Source: Marinomonas aquiplantarum
GTDB lineage: Bacteria; Pseudomonadota; Gammaproteobacteria; Pseudomonadales; Marinomonadaceae
Assembly: GCF_003314975.1 (NCBI RefSeq)
Contig: NZ_QNRF01000001.1
Coordinates: 1 to 64,000, forward strand
Direction: 5' to 3'
DNA: 64,000 bases
The stretch's first letter is position 1. Every line of letters starts with the position of its first letter. The translations under genes and the position numbers were made by a program. The notes beneath the pieces are model-generated. The model saw only the letters and a program-made list of their open reading frames with translations, did not search any database and had not been told where the DNA came from. This document shows positions 34,681 to 43,483 of this stretch, piece after piece.

Positions 34681-36120
34681 ATGTTATCTATTAAGCATCA
34701 TGGAGCGGTACATGGGGTGACAGGCTCTTGTCACGAATTGTTTGTCGATGAACAGCAGTCTGTGTTGATCGATTGTGGCTTATTTCAAGGGGCTGAGACC
34801 TCCAGTCTAGGAGCCACTGCGGATCACCTGGAAATAGACTTTGATCTCTCAGCCGTACAAGCTTTGATCGTCACTCACGTTCATATCGATCATGTAGGGC
34901 GAATCCCTTATCTGCTGGCAGCTGGTTTCACTGGGCCAATTTATTGTTCTAAACCCAGCGCAACCTTATTGCCTTTGGTCATCGAAGATGCATTGAAAGT
35001 TGGTGTAACGCGTAATAAGAGCATTATTGACGCTTGCTTAGAGCGCATCCATGAGCAAATCGTCCCTTTGGATTATCAAGAGTGGATGAAAATTCCCATG
35101 AAAACGGAGACGAAGGTTCAACTGCGTCTTTCGCGCGCGGGCCATATTCTGGGCTCGGCTTACGCCTCTTTTAGAGTGTCTAATGAGGCCATCAAATTGC
35201 AAAACAAGCCTTATCATGATGTGGTGTTTTCAGGTGATCTCGGTGCGCCTCACTCCCCTTTATTGCCCGCTCCCAAATCCCCACATAAGGCCGACCAATT
35301 GGTGATCGAAAGTACCTACGGCGATCGCAATCATGAAGACAGATCAAGCCGTGTTGATCGCTTACAACAGAGTCTAGAGCGAGCTTTAAGCGACTCTGGC
35401 ACCGTGTTGATTCCCGCCTTTAGTATCGGCCGCACACAAGAGTTACTCTACGAATTGGAATCCATCATTCATAAAAATCGCCAGAAGCCCGTCAGTCACA
35501 CCGCTTCTGGCGTCCAATTAGATTGGCAAGATCTGGACATTATTATCGACTCCCCACTCGCCAATCGCTTCACTCAGGTTTATCAGTCATTAGCGCCCTA
35601 TTGGGATGACGAAGCGCAAAGTCGCATTGCTGAAGGTCGCCATCCTCTGGATTTTGAGCAGGTTACCACCATTGATGACCACGAAACCCACCTTCAGACT
35701 GTCGATTATTTGAAACGCCAAACCCGGCCCGCCATTGTTATTGCGGCATCAGGCATGTGTGCAGGTGGCCGTATTGTGAATTACATCAAGGCGCTGATCG
35801 GTGATGAACGTAATGACATTGTATTTGTTGGTTACCAAGCCGCTGGCACGCCTGGACGAGAGATATTAACTTACCACGACAAAGATGATGGCTATGTGAC
35901 ATTAGACGGCGAACGCTTTGCGATTAAAGCGCAGGTACAGCAGATTAGTGGCTACTCCGCCCATGCTGGGCAAGAAGATTTGTTGAACTTCATCCGCCGC
36001 ATGCGCAGCCAACCAAAGCGTATTCACATAGTGCATGGTGATGACCAAGCCAAACTGGCTCTCAAGAAGTGTATTAAGAAAGAGTTTAAAGGTGTTGAGG
36101 TTGTTATCCCAGACAGCTGA
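34681..36120 (+). CDS. MBL-fold/beta-CASP hydrolase with RMMBL domain
   Basis: The 479-residue protein has the metal-binding motif THVHIDHVG (His66, His68, Asp70, His71), a beta-CASP region with IESTYGDRNH and IPAFSIGRTQE, and a C-terminal RMMBL part (SGYSAHAGQEDLLNF and IHIVHGDDQAK). These are marks of CPSF73-like RNases and related nucleases. Such standalone proteins are common in bacteria, but their targets are not well known. It is unlikely to be linked to the gfc genes (154-bp gap). Confidence 0.85.
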   Translation: MLSIKHHGAVHGVTGSCHELFVDEQQSVLIDCGLFQGAETSSLGATADHLEIDFDLSAVQALIVTHVHIDHVGRIPYLLAAGFTGPIYCSKPSATLLPLVIEDALKVGVTRNKSIIDACLERIHEQIVPLDYQEWMKIPMKTETKVQLRLSRAGHILGSAYASFRVSNEAIKLQNKPYHDVVFSGDLGAPHSPLLPAPKSPHKADQLVIESTYGDRNHEDRSSRVDRLQQSLERALSDSGTVLIPAFSIGRTQELLYELESIIHKNRQKPVSHTASGVQLDWQDLDIIIDSPLANRFTQVYQSLAPYWDDEAQSRIAEGRHPLDFEQVTTIDDHETHLQTVDYLKRQTRPAIVIAASGMCAGGRIVNYIKALIGDERNDIVFVGYQAAGTPGREILTYHDKDDGYVTLDGERFAIKAQVQQISGYSAHAGQEDLLNFIRRMRSQPKRIHIVHGDDQAKLALKKCIKKEFKGVEVVIPDS

Positions 36121-36133
36121 GGTTGAAAGTTAT

Positions 36134-36345
36134 CCCCTCTAACTCCCCCTTAAAAAGGGGGAGAACCAAAAGCGTCCCCTCCCCTTAACAAGGGGAGGGC
36201 TAGGGTGGGGTTAGGTCTATCACTTCCCTGTAACCCCCTCTAACTCCCCCTTGAAAAGGGGGAGAACCAAAAGCGGCTTCGCACAGGAAATGGAGATTTT
36301 TAATCCCCTCCCCTTAACAAGGGGAGGGCTAGGGTGGGGTGAATT
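36134..36345 (+). repeat. Composite palindromic repeat block left of the DUF559 gene
   Basis: Two unit types alternate: type 1 (CCCCTCTAACTCCCCCTT, loop, AAGGGGGAGAACC) and type 2 (TCCCCTCCCCTT, loop, AAGGGGAGGGCTAGGGTGGGG), joined by short linkers. Positions 36201-36271 are identical over 71 bp to 36830-36900 on the other side of the DUF559 gene. The last linker and type 2 unit resemble the block at 39206-39312. Confidence 0.9.
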
Positions 36346-36375
36346 ACCTTTAAAAAAACACATAGGAGTCAAGGA

Positions 36376-36750
36376 ATGACGAAACTATTTAATTTAAAGC
36401 GAACAAAGCGTTTCCGTGCCGATTTAAGAACAAATATGACAGAGCCTGAAAGGCGTCTTTGGAGACACCTTAGAGGATGCCAATTCGGCGTTAAATTTAG
36501 ACGACAATATGGCATAGGATGCTATGTCGTCGATTTCTACTGTCCTTCTTTAAAACTGGTAATTGAAATAGATGGTGATAGCCATTTTTCTACACAGGGT
36601 ATTGCTCATGATCGTATTCGAGATGAATACCTCTCTTCTATGGGGATAAGTATTATTCGCTTTACAAATGACGAAATTATGCATGAGCTTGGCTCAGTGG
36701 TTCTTGCTATTGATGCACAAATTACACTACCCCCTCTAACTCCCCCTTAA
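36376..36750 (+). CDS. DUF559 Vsr-like endonuclease-domain protein
   Basis: The 124-residue protein has TEPERRLWRHLRG (22-34), KFRRQYGIGCYVVDFYC and KLVIEIDGDSHF, then HDRIRDEYLSSMGISIIRFT. Asp53, Glu64 and Asp66 fit the nuclease core of the DUF559/Vsr group. ATG follows AGGAGTCAAGGA. The last codons (about LPPLTPP) and the TAA come from a palindromic repeat. It sits between two repeat blocks that share a 71-bp perfect direct repeat. The substrate is unknown; a link with repeat movement is possible. Confidence 0.85.
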   Translation: MTKLFNLKRTKRFRADLRTNMTEPERRLWRHLRGCQFGVKFRRQYGIGCYVVDFYCPSLKLVIEIDGDSHFSTQGIAHDRIRDEYLSSMGISIIRFTNDEIMHELGSVVLAIDAQITLPPLTPP

Positions 36751-37003
36751 TAAGGGGGAGAACCAAAGGAGAACTCCCCTTAAAATGGGGGTGAACAAAA
36801 GCGTTCCCTCCCCTTACCAAGGGGAGGGTTAGGGTGGGGTTAGGTCTATCACTTCCCTGTAACCCCCTCTAACTCCCCCTTGAAAAGGGGGAGAACCAAA
36901 GGAGAACTCCCCTTAATAAGGGAAAGGACCAAAAGCGTCCCCTCCCCTTATGTCTTCCAAGGGGAGGGCTAGGGTGGGGTTATGTCTACCCCCCTTGAAA
37001 AGG
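36728..37003 (+). repeat. Composite palindromic repeat block right of the DUF559 gene
   Basis: Alternating type 1 and type 2 palindromic units fill this stretch, including the 71-bp perfect copy (36830-36900) of the left block. The block begins within the 3' end of the DUF559 gene and ends near the stop of the convergent lysR gene. It contains no gene of its own. Confidence 0.9.
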
Positions 37004-37042
37004 GAGGTTAGCTATGGCAACAAACAAAGCAGCGCTAAGTCA

Positions 37043-37942
37043 TCAAAAGTAGTCTCGCTTCGCTTCATAAGCTTGTTTAATGTGTTCGATTAACCGCTGT
37101 AACTTTTGCGGTAAGTATTTTGTGTAAGGGTAAATGGCGTAAACCTCCAATTGCCTTGCTTGATAGTCATTTAAAATGGTCACCAAGTTACCCGCCACTA
37201 GATCTTCGTAAACACAGCAACGAGGCACATACACAATACCAAAGTTATCTAACGCAGCCTTTCGCAATGCCTGAGCATTATTTGTCATCAAGCAACCACT
37301 AATGCGAACGTGTTCTTCAACCCCATTTTTAGTAAAGCGCCAATCAAATGAGCCTTTTGCTTGATAGGTATAAGCCAAACAGTTGTGTGCTTTCAAATCC
37401 TCTATTTTTTGTGGTTCACCATGAGTTTTCAAGTAATCGGGGGAACAACATACCACCCATCTGGACTGAATTAAGGGACGCGCGATCAAGCTGGAATCGT
37501 CTAAAACGCCGGTTCGAATGGCGATATCAATGCCTTGTTCGATCAAGTCGACAAAGTCATTTTCCAATCGCATATCTACTTTGATATTTGGGTACTTTTG
37601 ACAAAAACTGGCGACCGCTTCCGCTAGTAAAAGCTCCCCTGAAATGGTCGGCACGGACATTTTGATCAACCCGCTCATGTCTGTATTGTGCTCAGATACA
37701 GCCGCGATGGCATCTGTCACTTGTCCTTCAATGTGTCTCGCATGCGCGTACAGCGCCTCGCCCGCTTCGGTTAAACTCAAGCGACGAGTGGTTCGATGAA
37801 GCAACTGTGCCCCTAGTCTGGCCTCTAGTTTACTTATGCGCTTGCTTAATGCTGGTGTCGACATATCCGCTTGCTCGGACGCTTTTACAAAGGATCCCGC
37901 TTTCACCAGGGTCACAAACAGAATCAGATCTTCGGCATTCAT
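37043..37942 (-). CDS. LysR-family transcriptional regulator
   Basis: The 299-residue protein has the N-terminal winged helix (LFVTLVKAGSFVKASEQADM, SKRISKLEARLGAQLLHR) and a substrate-binding domain from about residue 90, with the DLIEQGIDIAIRTG segment common in the family. It is divergent from the alpha-hydroxyacid dehydrogenase gene with a 110-bp gap, so it probably controls that gene in response to its substrate or product. Confidence 0.9.
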   Translation of the reverse strand: MNAEDLILFVTLVKAGSFVKASEQADMSTPALSKRISKLEARLGAQLLHRTTRRLSLTEAGEALYAHARHIEGQVTDAIAAVSEHNTDMSGLIKMSVPTISGELLLAEAVASFCQKYPNIKVDMRLENDFVDLIEQGIDIAIRTGVLDDSSLIARPLIQSRWVVCCSPDYLKTHGEPQKIEDLKAHNCLAYTYQAKGSFDWRFTKNGVEEHVRISGCLMTNNAQALRKAALDNFGIVYVPRCCVYEDLVAGNLVTILNDYQARQLEVYAIYPYTKYLPQKLQRLIEHIKQAYEAKRDYF

Positions 37943-38052
37943 TTGATTACACCGTTAGAGGAAAGAGTTTATTAGTTTATGTCGTATTAATTATAAATAA
38001 AACTCAGGATAAGATTTATACACGTCAATCTTTTTCATAATGAGGCAACACC

Positions 38053-39201
38053 ATGAGACTCAAGGACTGTCATAACTTTCACGATTTCCGCTTATTGGCT
38101 AGGAAACGACTGCCCGGCCCCATTTTTAACTACATTGATGGCGGTTCTGACGATGAAACCACTTACCGTCGCAACACGGCCGCTTTTGATACCTGTGACT
38201 TAATTCCGAATGTTCTTACCGGCGTCAAAGACGTGGACTTGTCTGTCACCGTAATGGGGCAAAAGCTGGCGCTACCCATCTACTGTTCACCCACTGCATT
38301 ACAACGCTTGTTCCATCATGACGGTGAAAGAGCCGTCGCCAATGCTGCTGAAAAATACGGCACACTGTTTGGTGTCTCTTCCCTTGGAACGGTCAGCATG
38401 GAAGAAATCGCCAAACAAACCACTACTCCTCAGGTGTATCAGTTTTACTTTCATAAAGACCGAGAACTCAACCGTGCCATGATGCAGCGAGCAAAAGAAG
38501 CCGGCGTACAAGTGATGATGCTCACAGTGGATTCTATTACGGGCGGCAACCGCGAACGTGACCTTCGCACCGGTTTTTCGATTCCGTTTCGCCTTACCTT
38601 CAGCGGCATGCTGCAGTTTATAATGAAACCTATGTGGGGCATTAATTACGTCACACACGAAAAATTTCGTTTGCCGCAATTGGAAAAACACATCGACATG
38701 GGGTCAGGTGCAACCTCGATTGGCGACTACTTTACCAACATGCTCGACCCTTCCATGGATTGGGACGATGTTGAGGAAATGGTGAAATTCTGGGACGGTG
38801 AGTTTTGTCTCAAGGGCATAATGAGCCGAGAAGATGCTCGCAAAGCCGTGGAAATTGGTTGTACTGGCGTCATCGTGTCCAATCATGGAGGACGTCAACT
38901 GGATGGCTCGCGCAGCTCTTTCGATCAACTGGCCGAAATTGTTGACGAAGTGGGTGATGAAATCGATGTTATCTTTGACAGCGGTGTGCAACGTGGCACA
39001 CATGTACTCAAAGCCTTGTCACTTGGTGCCAAAGCCGTCGGCATTGGCCGTATGTATTTATACCCTCTCGCCGCTGCAGGCCAACCCGGTGTTGAACGCG
39101 CACTCGGACTGATGAAAGCCGAACTCGAACGTGACATGAAACTGATGGGCAAAACGTCGATAGATCAGCTCACGAGAGAGAACTTGCGGTTTCGGTCTTA
39201 G
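38053..39201 (+). CDS. FMN-dependent alpha-hydroxyacid dehydrogenase (LldD-like)
   Basis: The 382-residue protein has the family segment FNYIDGGSDDETTYRRN, the FMN-site stretch IYCSPTALQRLFHHDGE, the catalytic-His region SNHGGRQLDGS, and GIGRMYLYPLAAAG. These match L-lactate dehydrogenase (LldD), glycolate oxidase and mandelate dehydrogenase. The substrate cannot be settled; L-lactate is the most common. It is divergent from a lysR gene, with no lldP or lldR beside it. Confidence 0.85.
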   Translation: MRLKDCHNFHDFRLLARKRLPGPIFNYIDGGSDDETTYRRNTAAFDTCDLIPNVLTGVKDVDLSVTVMGQKLALPIYCSPTALQRLFHHDGERAVANAAEKYGTLFGVSSLGTVSMEEIAKQTTTPQVYQFYFHKDRELNRAMMQRAKEAGVQVMMLTVDSITGGNRERDLRTGFSIPFRLTFSGMLQFIMKPMWGINYVTHEKFRLPQLEKHIDMGSGATSIGDYFTNMLDPSMDWDDVEEMVKFWDGEFCLKGIMSREDARKAVEIGCTGVIVSNHGGRQLDGSRSSFDQLAEIVDEVGDEIDVIFDSGVQRGTHVLKALSLGAKAVGIGRMYLYPLAAAGQPGVERALGLMKAELERDMKLMGKTSIDQLTRENLRFRS

Positions 39202-39205
39202 ACCA

Positions 39206-39312
39206 ACCCCCTTTCAAAAAGGGGGAGAACTAAGAGCAGCGGCGCATAGTAAATGAAGCACTTTTAATCCCCTCCCCTTATGTCTTTCAAGGGGAGGGCT
39301 AGGGAGGGGGAA
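39206..39312 (+). repeat. Composite palindromic repeat after the LldD-like gene
   Basis: A type 1 unit (CCCCCTTTCAAAAAGGGGGAG), a linker similar to that at about 36270-36300, and a type 2 unit (CCCCTCCCCTTATGTCTTTC, then AAGGGGAGGGCTAGGGAGGGG) follow the stop codon. As the linker is conserved, the type 1 plus type 2 pair seems to move as one element. Confidence 0.85.
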
Positions 39313-39329
39313 ATTTGTACCGAGAACAC

Positions 39330-39591
39330 CTAAATCCCTAAACTTTTCTTCGCTTCCTCAAGTGAAACCGTATTACCGTCACGAGCTTCTTCCAAACCTT
39401 GATAAACAACACGAAGAAAAGCCAAGCTCTCCTGCGACTTTTTCATACTCTTCTAGGTTCTGAACAGCGGAAACGCCACGACCTCGGCTTGTTAACAAGA
39501 TAGGCCTGTGTGTTTCTTACGTCCTGCTAACCACTTTCCCAGGATTTATTTTGAGATCAGAAAGAGGCACCTCTTCTTCGGAAAATTTCAT
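39330..39591 (-). pseudogene. Phd/YefM-type antitoxin gene with frameshifts
   Basis: The minus strand reads MKFSEEEVPLSDLKINPGK, then after a frameshift HRPILLTSRGRGVSAVQNL and EEYEKVAGELGF, then after another shift FLRVVYQGLEEARDG and LEEAKKSLGI with a stop. Joined together this is a complete Phd/YefM antitoxin. At least two frame changes make it non-functional. No RelE, Doc or other toxin gene follows; the downstream side is repeat DNA. The rest of the 580-bp space (39592-39781) has no visible gene. Confidence 0.8.
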
Positions 39592-39781
39592 TGCACCACA
39601 TATTTAAAATCAACAGAGCTATTTTTAGCACAAGTTAAAGGTGCTACCAAAAACATTAATATTTCACCCTTAACTTAAGTGAGTAAACCTGCTTATTAGA
39701 AATATACATAATAGTGAAATTAGGCCTTAATCACTTATTGTCTTAATATCTACCGACAAAAGTGGAAAGGAAAACGGAGAA

Positions 39782-40537
39782 ATGGATAAAAAATCATCTA
39801 CAAAACAGACAGTAGCTAAACACATCATTGACTTCCTTCTTTGTGAAGGGCTGACTCTAATGACAGGTGCTGCACTCGGAGCAATAATTTCACTTGCTCT
39901 AACTTGGGAAGACGCAATAAATTTTTGGAGCATGATAGGAGCACTTCTTGCCGGACTAGGCACTATCGGTCTGCTTACTTTCGGTTGGATAAAAGGCAAT
40001 AAGTGGCTAATAGATCTTAAGCATCAAAAAAGACTTGAGCTTTCAATTGATTCAGGAAATAGGTTACTTAGTTTTTGTCACGATTTAATTGAATATACAA
40101 CCACAGAGTTCAAATATCAGCTCTTCAATCTCATGGATGATTATGAAAAATTTGGTCACTATACAGTTAGAGAAAAAAAAGAATATGAAGATCAAGAAGT
40201 ACAAAAAATCCTTAAAGAACTAGAATTTGAAAAGCTCAAACTTTTAAACATCCTGATTTATAAATTGAGTAAGATTGACCTTGAGCTTGAAACATTTTCA
40301 ATATTAATAGATAACGATGAGGTTGAAAGTGAATGCCATTCTTTATATGCAGTATCAATAAACATAAATCAGAAAATTAAAGACAGTGTAAAAGTATTAT
40401 TTTGCTCTCAAAATGCAGTCGAAGCATCTAAACCACTTGAAGATGATATCGGGGAATTTTGCAACAAGCTAAAGGATCTCCATCGAAGAACATTCAAGAA
40501 CGTTCTCTTAAAAAATTCTCAATATCTAGGTAACTGA
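39782..40537 (+). CDS. Unknown two-helix membrane protein with helical cytoplasmic tail
   Basis: I do not recognise this 251-residue protein. Two hydrophobic helices lie near residues 22-44 and 48-71; the rest is highly charged and helical, rich in Lys, Glu and Leu. The start is supported by GGAAAACGGAGAA. The gene is AT-rich and stands alone between the remains of two antitoxin genes, so it seems to be part of an accessory, transferred segment. A defence or stress role is possible but has no motif support. Confidence 0.65.
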   Translation: MDKKSSTKQTVAKHIIDFLLCEGLTLMTGAALGAIISLALTWEDAINFWSMIGALLAGLGTIGLLTFGWIKGNKWLIDLKHQKRLELSIDSGNRLLSFCHDLIEYTTTEFKYQLFNLMDDYEKFGHYTVREKKEYEDQEVQKILKELEFEKLKLLNILIYKLSKIDLELETFSILIDNDEVESECHSLYAVSININQKIKDSVKVLFCSQNAVEASKPLEDDIGEFCNKLKDLHRRTFKNVLLKNSQYLGN

Positions 40538-40560
40538 TTATTACTTTAAAAGCACATCTA

Positions 40561-40629
40561 GCGTTTGTTTCAACTCTTGAGCGTTTTGCTACCGCTCTGG
40601 GTAAGAAACTCGAAATTCGTTTGGTGTGA
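40561..40629 (+). pseudogene. C-terminal remnant of an XRE/HigA-like antitoxin
   Basis: The plus strand reads FVSTLERFATALGKKLEIRLV and then a stop. This matches the usual C-terminal end of helix-turn-helix antitoxins, whose segment STLER(I/L)A.ALGKKLEIRLV is well conserved. No start, HTH or toxin gene is present. It lies directly downstream of the unknown membrane-protein gene. Confidence 0.65.
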
Positions 40630-40729
40630 TTTTTTCATCTGCAAAACTATAAAAAACCACCTAACAACGTCTAATAAAGTGTTCGCGCCAGTGTCTTTAT
40701 GAGGCGTTGTTGATGATTTGAATAGAGAC

Positions 40730-42439
40730 CTACAAGGCCCCAACTAAGTCCCGCCATTGCTGACGATACAGGTTCAACAATGGTTTTATCTGTGCGTCAC
40801 ACAAGGCGAGGCTGAGACGACCTTTTAGCTTCAAACTTTTGTTAGACAGCAAGGCGGCGCCACCAGACGTACCAGTGACATCACGGGAAGCATAGATTTC
40901 ATTTTGGTTACGCATACAGGCAAGTAAAGTGAGAAAATTGATGTTATTACTAAACGCGCCTTCAACAATCACTGTATGACTGGTGTCCATTAGGTCCAGA
41001 CAGTAATCTGTCATCAAGGCCACGTAGACATCCGCTAAGGCCGATTGTTGAGCGGCTGATAGCTCCATTCCACGGTCAATAATGCGACCTTCGCAGTGAG
41101 CAAAGGGGCCGCCTCCTTTTGAAAAAGCAGGCAGTGCCAAAATACCGTGTTCAAGGATAAAGCTCACATCGCTCAAAGACGCTTTGCTGTCACTGCGCAA
41201 TTGCTCCCATTCACGACCGCCCATAAAACGAATCGTTGGTGTCGCTCGCCCCAGGGCATCCACGTTAGCCAACATGTCTTTGCTTTCTTGCAAGGCATCA
41301 AGCTTGCCATTAATGGTGGCAATGACCGTCCAAGTGCCGCTCGATACTACTGTGAGTTTCTCCATCGGTTGCCCAATGTATGGGACTAAAGATGCGTTGG
41401 AATCGTGTATACCATTGAAAATAACGCAACTGGCTGGCAAGCCGATTTCGTTCGCTAAGTCTGGCAAAATGGTGCCCAGCTTTGCTCCTGTCTCCATAAC
41501 ATCAGGAAATCTGTTCGCCCATGTTTGCTGCTCACAAAAAGACGAAAACTGACAGTTCGTCGGATTCCAAAGATCGGTATGACAACCCAGTGAAGTTACT
41601 TCAGCGGCTTTGTTTCCGCTCAATTTGTAGCCCCAATACTGAGGATACAAAAGCAATGAATCGACCTTGGAAAAATCCTCTGGAAAGCGCTTTTGCTGCC
41701 AAAACAATTGCGCTCCCAGATTCAAACCTTGCGGTAACCTTGGACTAAAGGATTCGCTGAAATCTGGACGGAGCGCATCGTATTCGTCTTTAAACTCAGA
41801 CACGCCATCGTATTCGTAATCCAGAATCGGCAGAACGAGGTTATCCCCCTGCATACAAGCAATGGTGGCGCCATGAGTGGTGATAGCAATACTGGAAATA
41901 AAGTAACCTTGGGCTAAGTTGGCCAAAGTCTCTTTGATCCACTGCCAGATGGATTCCACATCCACATGAGGATACGGCGGTTCATCCAGCACCTTATTAA
42001 CACGCTTTTCAATCTGTAATAAAGCCCCCGTTTGGCCATCCATTAAGCAAATTTTAATGTTCGTTTTGCCTATGTCTAAAACGGCTACAACACGGGTTTT
42101 ATCGGGTTGTAAAATGTTAAAACGAAACACTTCTTGCAAGGCGTCAGCAACAGGTTCAAAGGATGGCGTTTTGGTTTCCATAATATCCGCCATGTATTCC
42201 CACCAGCGTTGCATCACTGGATGATCCGCCAAGGCTTCAGCATCCAGATCATCCGCGTCAAACGTCGCATACAATCGACTGCCATTCTGATCGCTATTGG
42301 AAACATCGAGATGTATATAATAATTACGGATACCATGGTGCTTAAGGTGTTCTGCTAACTCTGGCCACAGATTGTCGTGGCGCTGTTTATACTCAGCTTC
42401 ACAGCCTTTGTGTAAATACATTACCGAGGCGTATCTCAT
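40730..42439 (-). CDS. rhaUK: Fused L-rhamnose mutarotase and rhamnulokinase-like kinase (RhaU-RhaK)
   Basis: Residues 1-104 are a complete L-rhamnose mutarotase: YKQRHDNLWPEL with active-site His near 21, YYIHLD near 40, WWEYMADIM near 79-87, ending LQEVFRF. After a short linker, residues 116-569 form a FGGY-family kinase starting VVAVLDIGKTNIKICLMDG, with ITTHGATIACM and VSSGTWTVIA. In R. leguminosarum rhaU and rhaK are neighbouring separate genes; here they are one frame with no internal stop. The protein should convert beta-L-rhamnose to the alpha form and phosphorylate the sugar. It is the last gene of the transporter operon. Confidence 0.88.
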   Translation of the reverse strand: MRYASVMYLHKGCEAEYKQRHDNLWPELAEHLKHHGIRNYYIHLDVSNSDQNGSRLYATFDADDLDAEALADHPVMQRWWEYMADIMETKTPSFEPVADALQEVFRFNILQPDKTRVVAVLDIGKTNIKICLMDGQTGALLQIEKRVNKVLDEPPYPHVDVESIWQWIKETLANLAQGYFISSIAITTHGATIACMQGDNLVLPILDYEYDGVSEFKDEYDALRPDFSESFSPRLPQGLNLGAQLFWQQKRFPEDFSKVDSLLLYPQYWGYKLSGNKAAEVTSLGCHTDLWNPTNCQFSSFCEQQTWANRFPDVMETGAKLGTILPDLANEIGLPASCVIFNGIHDSNASLVPYIGQPMEKLTVVSSGTWTVIATINGKLDALQESKDMLANVDALGRATPTIRFMGGREWEQLRSDSKASLSDVSFILEHGILALPAFSKGGGPFAHCEGRIIDRGMELSAAQQSALADVYVALMTDYCLDLMDTSHTVIVEGAFSNNINFLTLLACMRNQNEIYASRDVTGTSGGAALLSNKSLKLKGRLSLALCDAQIKPLLNLYRQQWRDLVGAL

Positions 42440-42460
42440 AACACGAATGCCTTTTTATTT

Positions 42461-43468
42461 TTATTTAGAGTGCTTTAATGAGTTTTTATAGAGAGTAATG
42501 AGCACAGGTAAACTCACGACCACAATCAACATCACACCGACGATGATCGTCATCACAATGCCAGGAATGTTCAGCAAGCCCATACCAAAAGTCACTAAGC
42601 CCATTAGAATGACCGCCAGAACCACACCGCCAATGGTGCCGCTTCCGCCAAGAATGCTTACCCCGCCCAACACAACCATGGTGATGATACTCAGCTCCCA
42701 ACCCATTGCGATGCTTGGACGCGTACTGCCTAAGCGAGACGTTAATAGTACGGCTGCAATGCCAGACATCACGCCCACCAAGGTAAACAGGGTCAAGCGA
42801 TGTTTGTCGACTTTAATGCCAGAGTAATACGACGCCGTCGGGTTATTACCAATCGCATAGGTGTAACGACCAAATGTAGTGCGATGCAACAACCAATAAA
42901 ACAGCAAGGCAAACAAAACAAACAACACTAACTCAAAAGAGAATACCCAATACACATAACCTTGCCCAAAGAATTCAAAGCCATCTGGGTAATCACGAAC
43001 GACTTGATCGCCTAGGAGTATGTAGCTGATACCTCGGAACAGACTCATGGTACCGATGGTGACCACAATGGACGGGATTTTAAATCGCGTCACCAGAACC
43101 CCATTAAACAAGCCACAAGCAGAGCCAACCAAAACACCCACAAACACCACCCCATAAACAGGCGCGCCCATTTGTGCCACTAAGCCCATTAAGGTACTGG
43201 AAAGTGAGATGATGGCCGCCACAGAAATGTCGATTTCTTTGGCAATGATCAACATTGCCATCGGCAAGGCAATTAAGGCTTTCTCGGTAAAATTAAAGGT
43301 CGCATCCGATAAATTCCATGGGTCTAAAAAGTAAGGAGATAAATACGAGTTCATCACACAAACCAGAAAGACAATCAGAATTAAGAAAGTCTCCCAGCGC
43401 AAGAACCCTTGTAACCTACTCGTTGAAAGGGCGTCTGGTGTAGTGGATTTTTTTATTATTGTGTCCAT
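42461..43468 (-). CDS. rhaQ: Rhamnose ABC transporter permease RhaQ
   Basis: The 335-residue inner-membrane protein belongs to the RbsC/AraH permease family, with about eight to ten helices and the conserved segment VVLGGVSILGGSGTIGGVVL near residue 265. It pairs with RhaP and the ATPase for sugar import. The gene is 21 bp from the fused rhaUK and 15 bp from rhaP. Confidence 0.88.
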   Translation of the reverse strand: MDTIIKKSTTPDALSTSRLQGFLRWETFLILIVFLVCVMNSYLSPYFLDPWNLSDATFNFTEKALIALPMAMLIIAKEIDISVAAIISLSSTLMGLVAQMGAPVYGVVFVGVLVGSACGLFNGVLVTRFKIPSIVVTIGTMSLFRGISYILLGDQVVRDYPDGFEFFGQGYVYWVFSFELVLFVLFALLFYWLLHRTTFGRYTYAIGNNPTASYYSGIKVDKHRLTLFTLVGVMSGIAAVLLTSRLGSTRPSIAMGWELSIITMVVLGGVSILGGSGTIGGVVLAVILMGLVTFGMGLLNIPGIVMTIIVGVMLIVVVSLPVLITLYKNSLKHSK

Positions 43469-43483
43469 AAAAATCTCTTTCTT

